DNA of 64,000 nucleotides from Flavobacteriaceae bacterium PS02293 (GCA_029960045.1 JASCOV010000002.1:186001-250000), one strand, 5' to 3'. Numbered from the stretch's first letter, positions 1 through 10,033 are shown. Made by a program: numbers and translations. Notes: generated from the letters alone by a model not told the origin.

Positions 1-12
1 TTGGGTTTATTG

Positions 13-45
13 GGCGGAAAGAGGCAACTTTTTCCGCCTTTTTTT
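13..45 (+). terminator. Rho-independent terminator of a gene upstream of the window
   Basis: An 8-bp perfect stem (13-20 GGCGGAAA with 31-38 TTTCCGCC) is followed by a run of T. It points rightward, so it ends a transcript that starts before the window and separates it from the next gene at 70. Confidence 0.8.
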
Positions 46-69
46 ATATTTTTGCTCAAAATTAAAACT

Positions 70-1209
70 ATGAAATTATTATTACAGATTTTCACATTAC
101 TTTTGAGTGTCAATACTTTTGCACAAAGTTTTAAACCAGCAGAAATAACATTAGAAAATAATTCAAAAATTTCTGGTTTAGTATTCTATAATACACCATA
201 TCATACGCCCCAATCCTTCAGGTTTAAAGCTTCTGAAACTTCTGAAGAAAAGATTTACAATAAAAATGATATCAAAAATATAAGTGTAAATAATTATGGA
301 GAATTTTTGAAGACTGATGTGGAGATTTCTAGACACAATGAAGCTCAAAATAAAATATCTTATAATGGAAAGTTTAATCTTCAGAAAGAAAATTTAATCT
401 TAGAAGTTTTAGTAAAAGGAACTAATACACTTTATAAATTTGCAGATGAAAAAAATACTGCATTCTTTTATTCTGCTAATGATGGGGTAATAAAACCGCT
501 ATTATATAAGGAATATTATCATCCAGATAACGAAAGTGCAATTGTGAAAAATAATGAGTTTAGAATTGATTTGAAAAATTTGGCTTGTGAAAATGCTTCT
601 GTAAATTATGTGAAATATTCTGACTCAGAGCTTATTAAGTTTTTCAAAAAAGCTAATGAATGTGCAGGGGATACCAATCAAACAATTAAAAAAGATTTTA
701 CTAAAAATTACCTCAAAGTTGTAACGACAAAAAACTTTGGTAAAGAGAAATATGATGTTTATGATGTCAAAAGTTCTTATACTTTTGGATTAGAATTTGA
801 ACGTAATATGCCATTTGTGAACAATTCGTTTTCAATTGCTTTTGCTACAAATTATACAACATTTGATAGAGATGAAGAAAAAACAGAGATTCATTATGCT
901 AATCTTACTAATCAAGTTGAAGTAGCCTTAATATTAAGATACTATCCTTTGAACACTGAAAAATATAAAGTTTTTGTAGGGGTTTATGCATTCGATTGGT
1001 CAATGAGTCATTATGTTACAAGAACATTCTATTCAGGTAATCCTATCGTAAAAGAAAATGTGTCACAATTATTAACTGTTAATAATATAGAAGCAGGTTT
1101 CCGGTATAAAGATTTCGAAATTTTTGGTTTGTTAAATATCAGTCAAAATTACTTACAGCGAAATCAAGCATCCATAGGGCTAAAATATAACTTACCATTT
1201 GTAAAATAA
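70..1209 (+). CDS. Exported protein of unknown function, probable outer-membrane barrel
   Basis: A 379-residue protein if started at the ATG at 70. The open frame runs back to position 1, but that stretch is a terminator, and the ATG at 70 opens directly into a signal peptide (MKLLLQIFTLLLSVNTFAQ). The N-terminal ~180 residues are Asn/Lys-rich and soluble-looking. The C-terminal ~140 residues alternate aromatic and polar residues, as in beta-hairpins of a small outer-membrane barrel. I do not recognise a named family. Its stop overlaps the start of xth by one base, so the two may be co-transcribed, although exonuclease III is a housekeeping gene and the pairing may be accidental. Confidence 0.7.
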   Translation: MKLLLQIFTLLLSVNTFAQSFKPAEITLENNSKISGLVFYNTPYHTPQSFRFKASETSEEKIYNKNDIKNISVNNYGEFLKTDVEISRHNEAQNKISYNGKFNLQKENLILEVLVKGTNTLYKFADEKNTAFFYSANDGVIKPLLYKEYYHPDNESAIVKNNEFRIDLKNLACENASVNYVKYSDSELIKFFKKANECAGDTNQTIKKDFTKNYLKVVTTKNFGKEKYDVYDVKSSYTFGLEFERNMPFVNNSFSIAFATNYTTFDRDEEKTEIHYANLTNQVEVALILRYYPLNTEKYKVFVGVYAFDWSMSHYVTRTFYSGNPIVKENVSQLLTVNNIEAGFRYKDFEIFGLLNISQNYLQRNQASIGLKYNLPFVK

Positions 1210-1979
1210 TGAAAATCATTTCCTATAATGTCAACGGAATCCGTGCAGCATTTACAAAAGACTTCCTCGGCTGGCTCAATGTCGCAAGTCCTGACGTGAT
1301 TTGTATTCAGGAAAGCAAAGCAGGAAATGACCAAATTGATATTGAGAGTCTTGAAAAAGCCGGCTATTACAGTTACTGGCATTCGGCGGTTAAGAAAGGT
1401 TACAGCGGTGTAGGAATTGCTTCTAAAGTAAAACCAAATCACGTAGAATCCGGTTGTGGAATCGAAAGCTATGATAACGAAGGCAGAATCATCCGCTCAG
1501 ATTTTGACGGCTTTTCGGTGATTTCCGTTTATGTTCCGTCTGCCTCAAACATCGAAAGACTGGAATTCAAAATGCAATTCTGCTTCGACTTTTTAGCTTA
1601 CATCAAAGAACTCAGGAAAACTATTCCTAATCTCATTATCAGTGGCGATTTCAACATTTGTCACGAGGCAATCGATATTCATAATCCAATTGGTTTGGCA
1701 AATACCTCCGGATTTCTCCCAATGGAACGGGAATGGATGACCAACTTTATGAGAGAGAACAAATTGACAGACAGTTTCCGACATTTCAATGACCAGCCGG
1801 ATCAATATTCCTGGTGGAGTTACAGAGCGGGTTCCAGAGCAAGAAACAAAGGCTGGCGTTTGGATTATAACTTCGTCTCCGAACCTTTGAAAGATAAAAT
1901 GACAAGAGCCGTGATTCTCCCGGAAGTCAAACATTCTGACCATTGTCCGGTGATGGTAGAATTTGAATTTAAGGATTAG
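1209..1979 (+). CDS. xth: Exodeoxyribonuclease III
   Basis: A 256-residue cytoplasmic AP endonuclease / 3'-5' exonuclease of base excision repair, full length for the ExoIII/APE1 family. Visible motifs are the N-terminal ISYNVNGIR, the metal-binding Glu in IQESKA (about residue 35), SGDFNICH (the Asp/Asn pair of the active site), the WWSYRAGSRARNKGWRLDY block and the C-terminal SDHCPV with the catalytic His. The ATG overlaps the upstream stop by one base. The identification rests on the complete motif set. Confidence 0.96.
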   Translation: MKIISYNVNGIRAAFTKDFLGWLNVASPDVICIQESKAGNDQIDIESLEKAGYYSYWHSAVKKGYSGVGIASKVKPNHVESGCGIESYDNEGRIIRSDFDGFSVISVYVPSASNIERLEFKMQFCFDFLAYIKELRKTIPNLIISGDFNICHEAIDIHNPIGLANTSGFLPMEREWMTNFMRENKLTDSFRHFNDQPDQYSWWSYRAGSRARNKGWRLDYNFVSEPLKDKMTRAVILPEVKHSDHCPVMVEFEFKD

Positions 1980-1994
1980 TATTGATATGTCTTC

Positions 1995-2056
1995 GAGAAC
2001 CTCAGACTGACAAATGGTTATCAATCTAATATTGGAGATGTTATGCTGAGGTTCTC
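1995..2056. repeat. Intergenic inverted repeat, 11-bp perfect arms
   Basis: GAGAACCTCAG at 1995-2005 is exactly complementary to CTGAGGTTCTC at 2046-2056, with a 40-nt loop. No T run follows, so it is not an ordinary terminator. Its sequence style resembles the TGTCAT..CTGAG elements elsewhere in the window (24.4, 26.9, 35.7 and 51.3 kb). Confidence 0.7.
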
Positions 2057-2094
2057 CAAACATTTGCAAAATCAATCATCAATTATAATTAAAC

Positions 2095-2727
2095 GTGCAC
2101 GAACAATTCAATCTTATCATAGAAATCCTTGGCACCATTTCCTTCTCAATGTCGGGCAGTTTTGCAGCGATGCAAAAGCGTCTGGACCCATTTGGTGTTC
2201 TAATTATTGCATTTGTAACTTCTGTGGGTGGAGGAACCGTAAGGGATTTGCTTCTTGACGTTCCTGTTTTTTGGATGACAGATCTTCTTACATTTGTTTT
2301 GATTTTGACTACCTGCGTGTTTTCTATGATTTTCAAATCGATTGAGAAAAACTTTAAGGTAACGCTTTTTATATTTGATAGTTTCGGATTGGGATTATTC
2401 ACGATTATCGGTGTTCAGAAGGGGCTTAATCACGACCTTCATCCATTAATTTGCTTGACATTAGGAACAATTACTGGTTGTTTTGGAGGTATTATCCGTG
2501 ATATTCTGCTAAACAGAATCCCTTTGATTTTCCGAAAAGAAATCTACGCAACGGCGTGCATAATTGGTGGTGGAATGTTCTTGATATTGACCAAATTTTC
2601 AAACCTTTCTTATACTTTCGTACAGATATTTACAATTATTTTAATTGTCACGATAAGAACTTTAGCGGTAAAATACCATTGGAGAATCCCGAAATTCTAT
2701 GGTTACGAAAGCAACCAGGAAATGTAA
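2095..2727 (+). CDS. TRIC-type cation channel family protein (UPF0126/YicG family)
   Basis: A 210-residue inner-membrane protein with about seven hydrophobic segments in two similar halves. Each half carries the family hallmark: GGGTVRDLLL near residue 48 and GGIIRDILLN near residue 133. The family is the bacterial relative of trimeric intracellular cation channels; the transported ion in this organism is unknown. The start is a GTG at 2095, chosen because the conserved N-terminal helix (FNLIIEILGTISFSMSG) begins immediately after it and no ATG lies upstream in frame. Confidence 0.88.
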   Translation: MHEQFNLIIEILGTISFSMSGSFAAMQKRLDPFGVLIIAFVTSVGGGTVRDLLLDVPVFWMTDLLTFVLILTTCVFSMIFKSIEKNFKVTLFIFDSFGLGLFTIIGVQKGLNHDLHPLICLTLGTITGCFGGIIRDILLNRIPLIFRKEIYATACIIGGGMFLILTKFSNLSYTFVQIFTIILIVTIRTLAVKYHWRIPKFYGYESNQEM

Positions 2728-2740
2728 ACACTCGAATCAC

Positions 2741-2830
2741 ATAGCCCTGATTGTAGTGGAAATCCCACAGCAAGCTAGGGACTGAGCAAGGCGCGAGGAA
2801 TTGTAACGGAAAGCAGGTTCCCGGCTCCAA
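2741..2830 (-). repeat. Dispersed structured intergenic repeat, copy 1
   Basis: On the minus strand this reads TGGAGCCGGGAACCTGCT at one end and ATCAGGGCTAT at the other, nearly identical to the ends of the copy at 34.45 kb. The end tetramers AGCC (2743-2746) and GGCT (2823-2826) are complementary. Related but diverged copies lie at 26.7 and 51.2 kb. No ORF is present. Confidence 0.7.
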
Positions 2831-2835
2831 AATAA

Positions 2836-2865
2836 AAAAGGATTGAAAATAGTTTCAATCCTTTT
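2836..2865. terminator. Bidirectional terminator
   Basis: A 13-bp perfect stem (2836-2848 with 2853-2865) with a 4-nt loop is flanked by A and T runs. It lies between two convergent genes (TRIC channel and the minus-strand membrane protein) and can serve both. Confidence 0.85.
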
Positions 2866-2875
2866 GCTTTATTTA

Positions 2876-3439
2876 TTAGAATTTTCCTCTCTGTCTCATA
2901 TGAGGATTGTGCATATGTTTTTGCATTGTCGGCATTTTCATCTGGTCTTTTATCATCTTGATTTGGTCTGTCATCATTCCTGCAGAATCCAATTGTTTTG
3001 CTTCCTCAAGTAATTTCTGAGCTTCAGATTTTCTTCCTTTTGCAAGTGCAGATGCCGCAAGATTCAGTTTTGCCATTGCTCTGTCGTGCTTCATATTCAG
3101 GCCGTAATCAAGCGATTTTTTCATTAGGCCTTCAGTTTTTTGAGGATTATCCTGAGCTGTCGTCAATGCCTGTAAATAATGAAAATAACCATATTGGCTT
3201 TTATGAAGTTGAGATTTGTAATCTGTAATATTGGATAGAAACTTGGCTGCTTTTTCCATATTTTGCTTTCTAAGCTGCCAAAATGCCAAAAGAATGTTTT
3301 CGTTTTTGAAGAAAAGTGCAATTGGAATCGCAGATAGAATCACCAAAACTACGCCCCAGCCAATATTACGGTTGAACATCAGGTAAACACCTAAAGCGAT
3401 GATGATTGCTGCAACTACAAATTTTATGTATTTGTTCAT
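2876..3439 (-). CDS. Small membrane-anchored TPR-like protein
   Basis: A 187-residue protein. Residues 5-22 and 27-45 are two membrane helices. The rest is helical and repeat-like (QYGYFHYLQALTTA and AMAKLNLAASALAKGR resemble TPR helices). The last ~30 residues are rich in Met, His and Lys (KMPTMQKHMHNPHMRQ). I do not recognise a specific named family and give no function. It reads towards the shared terminator at 2836. The Met/His tail could bind a metal, but that is only an inference from composition. Confidence 0.75.
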   Translation of the reverse strand: MNKYIKFVVAAIIIALGVYLMFNRNIGWGVVLVILSAIPIALFFKNENILLAFWQLRKQNMEKAAKFLSNITDYKSQLHKSQYGYFHYLQALTTAQDNPQKTEGLMKKSLDYGLNMKHDRAMAKLNLAASALAKGRKSEAQKLLEEAKQLDSAGMMTDQIKMIKDQMKMPTMQKHMHNPHMRQRGKF

Positions 3440-3608
3440 ATTTAGAATTTAGGTTGCAAAGATAATAATTAACGACTGAAATTCCGAATGGGAACAATAT
3501 TGATTTTATTTTTAAATTAGTATTGAGATTTGATAGTTATTCAAAATATAATAGTAATTTAGTTGTTGATAACGAGTTGATTATCTTAATTATAACCAAA
3601 CTTAAAGA

Positions 3609-4013
3609 ATGAAAACTCCCACAAAATCTCTGTCTTTATTACTGCTACTGATCAGTATTTTTTATTTTTCACAAGATAAAACTAATCCTTTGGCCAATAC
3701 GGAATGGAAAGGCATGTCTAATATTCCCGGTCCGGCTGAGGTTAATTTTAAATTTGCTACAGATAGTGTAGATCTGCTTTATAGAGGAACTGTGATCGAG
3801 AAAATGAAATATTCCTTTACAAAAGATGGTAGTTTGAAATTAATTAAAACAGAAGGAAGTTCTCCTTGTGGAACTGTGGATGAAGGTTTGTACAAATATC
3901 AGATAATAAATGATGCGCTTACTTTTGCTGTTGTAAAAGAGGATTGCATAGAAAGAAAAACAGCTTTTGACGGGAATAGTTACAAAAAAGTCTTGCCTAC
4001 GGTAACTCAGTAG
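3609..4013 (+). CDS. Small exported protein of unknown function
   Basis: A 134-residue protein with an N-terminal signal peptide (residues 1-22, ending IFYFSQ). The mature part contains an NTEWKG start and beta-rich segments with a Cys pair (SPCGTVD and KEDCIE) that might form a disulphide. It has a lipocalin-like feel (short strands, a small size), but no family can be assigned. It converges on uvrC with a 2-bp gap. A 169-bp AT-rich spacer upstream probably holds its promoter. Confidence 0.7.
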   Translation: MKTPTKSLSLLLLLISIFYFSQDKTNPLANTEWKGMSNIPGPAEVNFKFATDSVDLLYRGTVIEKMKYSFTKDGSLKLIKTEGSSPCGTVDEGLYKYQIINDALTFAVVKEDCIERKTAFDGNSYKKVLPTVTQ

Positions 4014-4015
4014 AT

Positions 4016-5806
4016 TTAAGAATTAAAAAACTCCCAAACCACTTTAGCTTTAACTTTTCCAAGAATTTCTTCCAGAGTTGTAAGATCCGATTCTTTGATT
4101 CTTTTAACTGATTTGAGTTTTGAAAGAAGCAGTTCAATAGATTTTGGGCCTACACCAGGAATTTGTTCAAGTTCAGATTTTATGGTCGAATTTGTTCTTC
4201 GTGTTCTGTGATGTTTCACGCCAAATCGGTGCGCTTCATCTCTCACGCGTTGAAGGATTTTCAGCGTTTCCGCTTTTTTATCAATGTATAAAGGAATCGA
4301 ATCTTCGGGAAAATAAATTTCCTCAAGGCGTTTTGCAATTCCGACGATTGTGATTTTTCCATAAAGTCCGAGCAGTTTCAAACTCTTGACTGCGGACGAT
4401 AATTGTCCTTTTCCACCATCAATAAGAATCAATTGTGGCAAAGGTTCGCCTTCCTCAAGCAATCTTCTGTAACGGCGATAAATGACTTCTTCCATCGTTT
4501 TGAAATCATCCGGACCAACCACGGTTTTCGGATGGAAAATTCTGTAATCAGCTTTGCTAGGTTTTCCGTCTTTGAAAACTACACAAGCCGAAACAGGGTT
4601 TGTACCTTGAATATTTGAGTTGTCAAAACCTTCGATGTGTCTTGGCTCAACAGGCATTCGCAGGAGTTTTTGCATTTCTGCCATTATTCGGTTGGTGTGT
4701 CTTTCCGGGTCGATGATCTGGACTTGCTTCAATTTTTCAAGTCTGTATTCTTTCGCATTTTTTTCAGAAAGTTCCACGATTCTTTTCTTGTCGCCGACTT
4801 TTGGAACAATCAATTTGACATTCGGAATTTCAAAATCCAAATGAAATGGAATCAGAATCTCCTTCGAAGTTGAATCAAATTTCTGACGAATCTCCACCAA
4901 AGCTTCTTCCAGCATATCTTCATCGGTTTCCTCCAAAACTTTCTTGATTTCAGTCGTGAAACTTTGAACGATAGAACCATTCCTGATTTTGAAATAATTA
5001 ACGTAAGCCGCAGTTTCATCGCTCGTCATTCCAAAAACATCCACGTCATCAATACTTGGATTCACAACCGTATGTTTTTCCTGATAATTCTCCAGAGACT
5101 CAATATTATTCTTAATCATCTGCGCTTTCTCGAATTCTAAATTGCCAGCAAACCGGAACATTCTTTCTTCCAGATATTTCTTAGCAAACCGGAAATCTCC
5201 TTTGATAATTCCTCTTATTGCTTCTACTTTTTCGTCATAGTCTTCCTTGGATTCGAGGTCTTCGCACGGTCCATTGCAGTTTTTGATGTGATATTCCAGA
5301 CAAACTCTGTATTTTCCTTCAGCAATTTTTGACGGTGCCAAATTCAGATTACAGGTTCTGATTTTATAAAGATTCTTAATCGTATCGAGAAGAACTCTAG
5401 CCGGTTTTACTTTGGCGTAAGGTCCAAAATATTCCGAACCGTCTTTTATTTTGGTTCTTGTCAAAAATATTCTTGGAAAATCTTCATTCTTGATGCAAAT
5501 CCACGGATAAGTTTTATCATCCTTCAACATCACATTATAGAAAGGCTGATGTGCTTTTATCAGATTATTTTCTAATAAAAGTGCGTCATACTCACTATTT
5601 ACAACTGTAGTTTCTAATCTGTGAATCTTCGAGACCATAATCCGGGTTCGGTAACCATTTTGGTTTTTATTGAAGTAAGAAAGGACTCTTTTATTAAGAT
5701 GTTTTGCCTTACCTACATATAAAAGATTATCGTTTTTATCATAATAACGATAAACGCCGGGTTCCGATGGAAGGGTTTTGAGCTGAAGTTCTAAGTCGGG
5801 ATTCAC
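4016..5806 (-). CDS. uvrC: UvrABC system protein C
   Basis: A 596-residue nucleotide-excision repair endonuclease that makes both incisions with UvrA/UvrB. The GIY-YIG domain is seen at residues 16-32 (PGVYRYY..LLYVGKAK). A UVR/coiled UvrB-binding segment sits near residue 205. The C-terminal RNase H-like nuclease carries EGFDNSNIQG and LILIDGGKGQ, and a terminal helix-hairpin-helix has EQIPGVGPKSIELLL. Length and domain order are those of a complete UvrC. It is monocistronic between two plus-strand genes. Confidence 0.97.
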   Translation of the reverse strand: MNPDLELQLKTLPSEPGVYRYYDKNDNLLYVGKAKHLNKRVLSYFNKNQNGYRTRIMVSKIHRLETTVVNSEYDALLLENNLIKAHQPFYNVMLKDDKTYPWICIKNEDFPRIFLTRTKIKDGSEYFGPYAKVKPARVLLDTIKNLYKIRTCNLNLAPSKIAEGKYRVCLEYHIKNCNGPCEDLESKEDYDEKVEAIRGIIKGDFRFAKKYLEERMFRFAGNLEFEKAQMIKNNIESLENYQEKHTVVNPSIDDVDVFGMTSDETAAYVNYFKIRNGSIVQSFTTEIKKVLEETDEDMLEEALVEIRQKFDSTSKEILIPFHLDFEIPNVKLIVPKVGDKKRIVELSEKNAKEYRLEKLKQVQIIDPERHTNRIMAEMQKLLRMPVEPRHIEGFDNSNIQGTNPVSACVVFKDGKPSKADYRIFHPKTVVGPDDFKTMEEVIYRRYRRLLEEGEPLPQLILIDGGKGQLSSAVKSLKLLGLYGKITIVGIAKRLEEIYFPEDSIPLYIDKKAETLKILQRVRDEAHRFGVKHHRTRRTNSTIKSELEQIPGVGPKSIELLLSKLKSVKRIKESDLTTLEEILGKVKAKVVWEFFNS

Positions 5807-5879
5807 ATTACAAATTTAAGGAATGTATAAGTAATTTTTTAATTATGCGAAAATTTAATTATTTTAGCAAAAAACTACC

Positions 5880-7223
5880 ATGAAAAAAAATGTCCTGATC
5901 AGTTTTGTGCTGTTCGGAATAGAAGCAAATTCACAGATAAGCTTTAAAAATAATATTACCATTCCTTTGGTCAAAGATCCTATTGGCGTAATTGTAAAAG
6001 ATCTCAATAATGATAATTTAACGGATATAGTGGTTTCGTATTTTGATAGCAATTACATATCAATTTTTTACCAAAATACAGGCGGAACTTTGTCCACAAA
6101 TGCACAAAAAATTTATAGTTACGATCAATCCAAGATAAGTGCATTTAATTTAGGAGATATCAATCAGGATGGTTTGCCGGATCTTCTTATTAGCACACCA
6201 ACAGCTACAGGAGCATATCTGATGAAACAAGATGGCAGTTTTTCTGATTTTAAAATTTTCGATCTACCATTTCCTGTAAGCATCACAATTGGCGATCTTA
6301 ATCATGACAATATTAACGATCTGCTCCTGACTTCTTATAACAAGATGTATTTTGCTTATCAGAATTCTGGCCAGCCAGCTGTCTTCAATGTAACTGTTCA
6401 GGATAAACCTTCTACCTTAGGTATATCTAGAATCGCAGATATTAATAATGATGGAAGAAATGATATTATATTTGCTTCCCCAGGAACAGCTCAGATTTTC
6501 ACATACAGACAAAAAGCTGAAGGAGGTTTTGATACACCTGTTAAGACTTATGTTAATGATTGGATGGATGATATCGTAGTAAAAGATGTCAATAATGATG
6601 GACTTAATGATCTTGTTATTACGCAATCCGGAGGTAATTCTTCAGTTAAGATTCTGTATCCCAGCTTCAATGATTACATCTTTTACAGTTACATCAAAGT
6701 TCCTGCTTACAACAATACAGCAAGCATTCAGGTTGCAGATTTTAATAATGATGGAAAGAATGAAATTGCCGCTGCCCATTACGGTTTCAATAATGTAAGT
6801 GTTTTCTCCTCAAATAATAATATTTTTTCTAATTACCAGTTGTTTAATTGTATTACGACTAGTGTCAACTCAGGAAGTTTGGATGTAGGTGATATCAACA
6901 ATGACGGACTTCAGGATATCATTGTTGCAGACTATAACACGCTCAATATTTTGTACAATCAAAGTGATGTTGTAATGTCTGTAAATGATGAGTCTGCTAA
7001 AAACATTATATTATATCCGAATCCTGCTTCAGACTATCTTAAAGTGAAAAATTTACCTAGCAACACTCAGTTTAGTATCATTGACAATAGTGGAAGAATT
7101 GTCAAAAATGGTATTTTAAAAAATACCGAAACAATTGACCTAAAAAACTTAACCACAGGAAACTACAATATTAATTTTCTTATTAACAATAAGATGCAGA
7201 ATTTTAAATTTATCAAAAAATGA
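5880..7223 (+). CDS. Secreted FG-GAP/VCBS repeat protein with T9SS sorting domain
   Basis: A 447-residue secreted or cell-surface protein. A short N-terminal export signal is followed by seven copies of a calcium-loop-like motif of the form D-x-N-x-D-G-x-x-D (for example GDINQDGLPD, ADINNDGRND, KDVNNDGLND and GDINNDGLQD), as in FG-GAP beta-propeller blades. The last ~75 residues are a type A T9SS sorting domain (YPNPASDYLKV .. NFKFIKK). The next gene overlaps by 4 bp, so the two cargo proteins form an operon. The ligand is unknown. Confidence 0.88.
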   Translation: MKKNVLISFVLFGIEANSQISFKNNITIPLVKDPIGVIVKDLNNDNLTDIVVSYFDSNYISIFYQNTGGTLSTNAQKIYSYDQSKISAFNLGDINQDGLPDLLISTPTATGAYLMKQDGSFSDFKIFDLPFPVSITIGDLNHDNINDLLLTSYNKMYFAYQNSGQPAVFNVTVQDKPSTLGISRIADINNDGRNDIIFASPGTAQIFTYRQKAEGGFDTPVKTYVNDWMDDIVVKDVNNDGLNDLVITQSGGNSSVKILYPSFNDYIFYSYIKVPAYNNTASIQVADFNNDGKNEIAAAHYGFNNVSVFSSNNNIFSNYQLFNCITTSVNSGSLDVGDINNDGLQDIIVADYNTLNILYNQSDVVMSVNDESAKNIILYPNPASDYLKVKNLPSNTQFSIIDNSGRIVKNGILKNTETIDLKNLTTGNYNINFLINNKMQNFKFIKK

Positions 7224-10033
7224 AAAAACTTTATTCACTAATTATTTTATTTTCCTTTTTCTTTGGGTCTTCCCAAACTAATTTAATTGGGAATTTGAAC
7301 GAATTGAATTATCAGGGAAATATAAATCCGCTGAATTTAATTAAATATAAAAACAAAATATATTTTTCAGGATTTCGTGGAGATAAAAATGGGGGCAATG
7401 AGTTGTGGAGTTATAATCCGGAAAATAATAGCGCAGAAATAATAAAAAATTTCCAGATCTATCAGGAATCAGGATCTCGTATCAAAAGTAATTTTGTAAT
7501 TTACAATGACAAGGTTTATTTTATTGCAACCAATACTTTTCCTTTGGTCAATCAGCTTTGGATGTCTGATGGAACTACTGAAGGAACCAAGTTTGTAACA
7601 AATCTAAACGCTTCATCCACTATTTATGACAGTCTTTTAAAGATTGTAGTTACTGGTAATAAACTTTTTTTCCGGATTCAAAGTGCTCTTTGGTCTTCTG
7701 ATGGAACAGAAGATGGCACCGTCAGAATTGGTGATTTTAATACCTATTCTGATAGTTCTTTTACAGAAACAGGTGGCAACATTCTGTTCATGTCTTATGA
7801 CTATGATGCAAACTTTAATGGAAAGGATAACCTCTATAAAACCGACGGTACAGTAGATGGTACAACTATCATCAAGTCATTTGAAAGAGAAAATGCTTTT
7901 TATGGTAACAATAAAATGATTGCTTTCCAAGGTAAAACATATTTTGTTGGGGGAGAGAACGGAAAAAAATATTTGTGGAAAACAGATGGATCAGCTGGTG
8001 GAACAGAAAAAATCAGGGAAGTTGAAACAAGAATATTGTCAAATGCTAAAATTTTCAACAATAAAATAATTTTCAACGGAGAAAATAATAAAGTGTGGAG
8101 TAGTGACGGAACCGTTGATAATACTAAAATAGTAACACAGATCCCAGATAATATTTCAGGAATACATCTTTATAAAAACGAAATTTACGTAGATACCGAC
8201 AAAAATATGGTCAAAATTGGCAGTGATCTTCAAACTGTCAGCCCAGTAATCTTTGATACGGAAAATAATTACTACAAAATCTTAAATGTTTCTACTGAAG
8301 GTAATTACCTGATTGTACAAAAGGAAAAACTGATGTACTACAAAGATCCTGTACTTATTTTTGATGGACAAACAACAAAAGAGATGAAGTATCCTGTCCA
8401 TTTTTTCTCAGAAACCAATACCAATGACAATTCAGCTTTTCCATTTTTAGAGTTTGGAAACAAGATTTTCTATAATGGATATTTTGATAACAATGGGAAC
8501 GAACTTTATTCTTACGACTTTTCCAATCACGAAGAGAAGCTCACACTGGATCTCAATTATGAAACAGACAGTTCGCCTTTTAATTATCTTACAATTGGCA
8601 ATGATGATTATTTTATGGCCAGAACCAATAGTTATTATCAAATTGTCAAAAGGAATCAGGATACGAAAATTACAACTGTAGTATCAGACTTCCAGGAGAC
8701 CAATTTTTCGCCGGACAAAAAAATTGCAGTTGGAAATTATTACATTACCTATGGAACAAGTTTTTGGTTTTACAAATCTGCCGGAACCAAAGAGTCATCA
8801 GCAATGGTTAAGATTCCTACAGGCACAATAATGGGCTTGTATAAATTAAATGATCAAAGTATTGCTATCACAACACGAAATGATTATAATGTTCAGATTT
8901 ACAAGTATGATCTTTTATCCAACAACTTTACCCTATTAGCAGAAAAGCCAAGAAATACTTCTATTTATAATTTTGATGGTAATGCAGCCTTGATCAATGA
9001 GAATCTGTATTTTACTTTTTTTGATGAAAACAGCCATTTGAGTATTTGGAAAACAGACGGAACTATTGGCAATACGAAAAAAACGATTGATTTTCCATTC
9101 ATCAATTTACAATACCTAAGAATACTTGGCAATATCAACTCCAAAGTTATTTTTAATATTTCTGATGGAACTTACAATCAATACAAATTATACGCTGGAA
9201 ATGAAGATAATACATCAGCAACCTTACTGAGACAATTTACAACACCACTTAATGATAATCCCGTAGTTTTCAAAGACAAGCTGCACTTTCTGTCCTCTGG
9301 TACAGCAGATGCTACCACTTTATATTCGACAGATGGAACGCCTGCCGGAACCACTTTGTTAAAATCATTCGGTTACAACCTGTCGCAGCAGAGTGATACT
9401 TTTATGAAATGTAATAACTATTTATATATCAAACCTTTCAGTAATTCTATCTGGAAAACAGACGGGACAGCAGCAGGCACCAAAAGTGTTACCAGTGGAA
9501 CATCTTATGGATTTACCTGTACAAAGGATTATATTTACACAGTAAGAGAAAGCAGCAATGGTGCACCAAAAATGCTAATCAGGATAAACGATACAACCAA
9601 TAAATTATTCAGCTTCCAAGTGAATAAAGATAATGCACTTTATAGCAAAGCCGACGGAGCACCGTATCTTTCAGAGATATATGGTAATGGAAAAGAGTTG
9701 TATATCAGCAATATTATGGAGCATTACAGCGGAACAGAACAAGTAATTATTTCTGATGATCTGGAGCAGTGGATGAGTGTGAAAGAAGGGGTTCAGTCGA
9801 TTAATAATCAGATGGTTATTTATCCTAATCCAAGCTCAGATTATATATCTTTCAAATTGGAGAATCAAGAAAAAATAGAGAAGGTAGAAATAATTGATAT
9901 TTCTGGAAAATTGATATTACAAATAGAAAAACCTAATACGAAAATAAAAATCAGCTCGTTGTCCGCCGGTAATTATATTATTAAAGCTACAACACAATCA
10001 GGTGTGAAATCATCTAAATTTATTAAATACTAA
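7220..10033 (+). CDS. Large secreted ELWxxDGTxxGT-repeat protein with T9SS sorting domain
   Basis: A 937-residue protein with signal peptide MKKLYSLIILFSFFFGSSQ. It has many W/Y-x-x-D-G-T-x-x-G-T repeats (QLWMSDGTTEGTK, ALWSSDGTEDGTV, NLYKTDGTVDGTT, SIWKTDGTAAGTK and others) spread over residues ~30-800, a beta-propeller-like family common in secreted proteins. The C-terminal ~75 residues (VIYPNPSSDYISFKL .. SSKFIKY) form a type A sorting domain for T9SS export and surface attachment. It starts inside the end of the preceding cargo gene (ATGA overlap). The substrate or partner is unknown. Confidence 0.9.
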   Translation: MKKLYSLIILFSFFFGSSQTNLIGNLNELNYQGNINPLNLIKYKNKIYFSGFRGDKNGGNELWSYNPENNSAEIIKNFQIYQESGSRIKSNFVIYNDKVYFIATNTFPLVNQLWMSDGTTEGTKFVTNLNASSTIYDSLLKIVVTGNKLFFRIQSALWSSDGTEDGTVRIGDFNTYSDSSFTETGGNILFMSYDYDANFNGKDNLYKTDGTVDGTTIIKSFERENAFYGNNKMIAFQGKTYFVGGENGKKYLWKTDGSAGGTEKIREVETRILSNAKIFNNKIIFNGENNKVWSSDGTVDNTKIVTQIPDNISGIHLYKNEIYVDTDKNMVKIGSDLQTVSPVIFDTENNYYKILNVSTEGNYLIVQKEKLMYYKDPVLIFDGQTTKEMKYPVHFFSETNTNDNSAFPFLEFGNKIFYNGYFDNNGNELYSYDFSNHEEKLTLDLNYETDSSPFNYLTIGNDDYFMARTNSYYQIVKRNQDTKITTVVSDFQETNFSPDKKIAVGNYYITYGTSFWFYKSAGTKESSAMVKIPTGTIMGLYKLNDQSIAITTRNDYNVQIYKYDLLSNNFTLLAEKPRNTSIYNFDGNAALINENLYFTFFDENSHLSIWKTDGTIGNTKKTIDFPFINLQYLRILGNINSKVIFNISDGTYNQYKLYAGNEDNTSATLLRQFTTPLNDNPVVFKDKLHFLSSGTADATTLYSTDGTPAGTTLLKSFGYNLSQQSDTFMKCNNYLYIKPFSNSIWKTDGTAAGTKSVTSGTSYGFTCTKDYIYTVRESSNGAPKMLIRINDTTNKLFSFQVNKDNALYSKADGAPYLSEIYGNGKELYISNIMEHYSGTEQVIISDDLEQWMSVKEGVQSINNQMVIYPNPSSDYISFKLENQEKIEKVEIIDISGKLILQIEKPNTKIKISSLSAGNYIIKATTQSGVKSSKFIKY

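Noticed and set aside
1593..2075. 160-residue minus-strand ORF over xth
   Set aside because: Antisense to a clear exonuclease III gene, with no family features.
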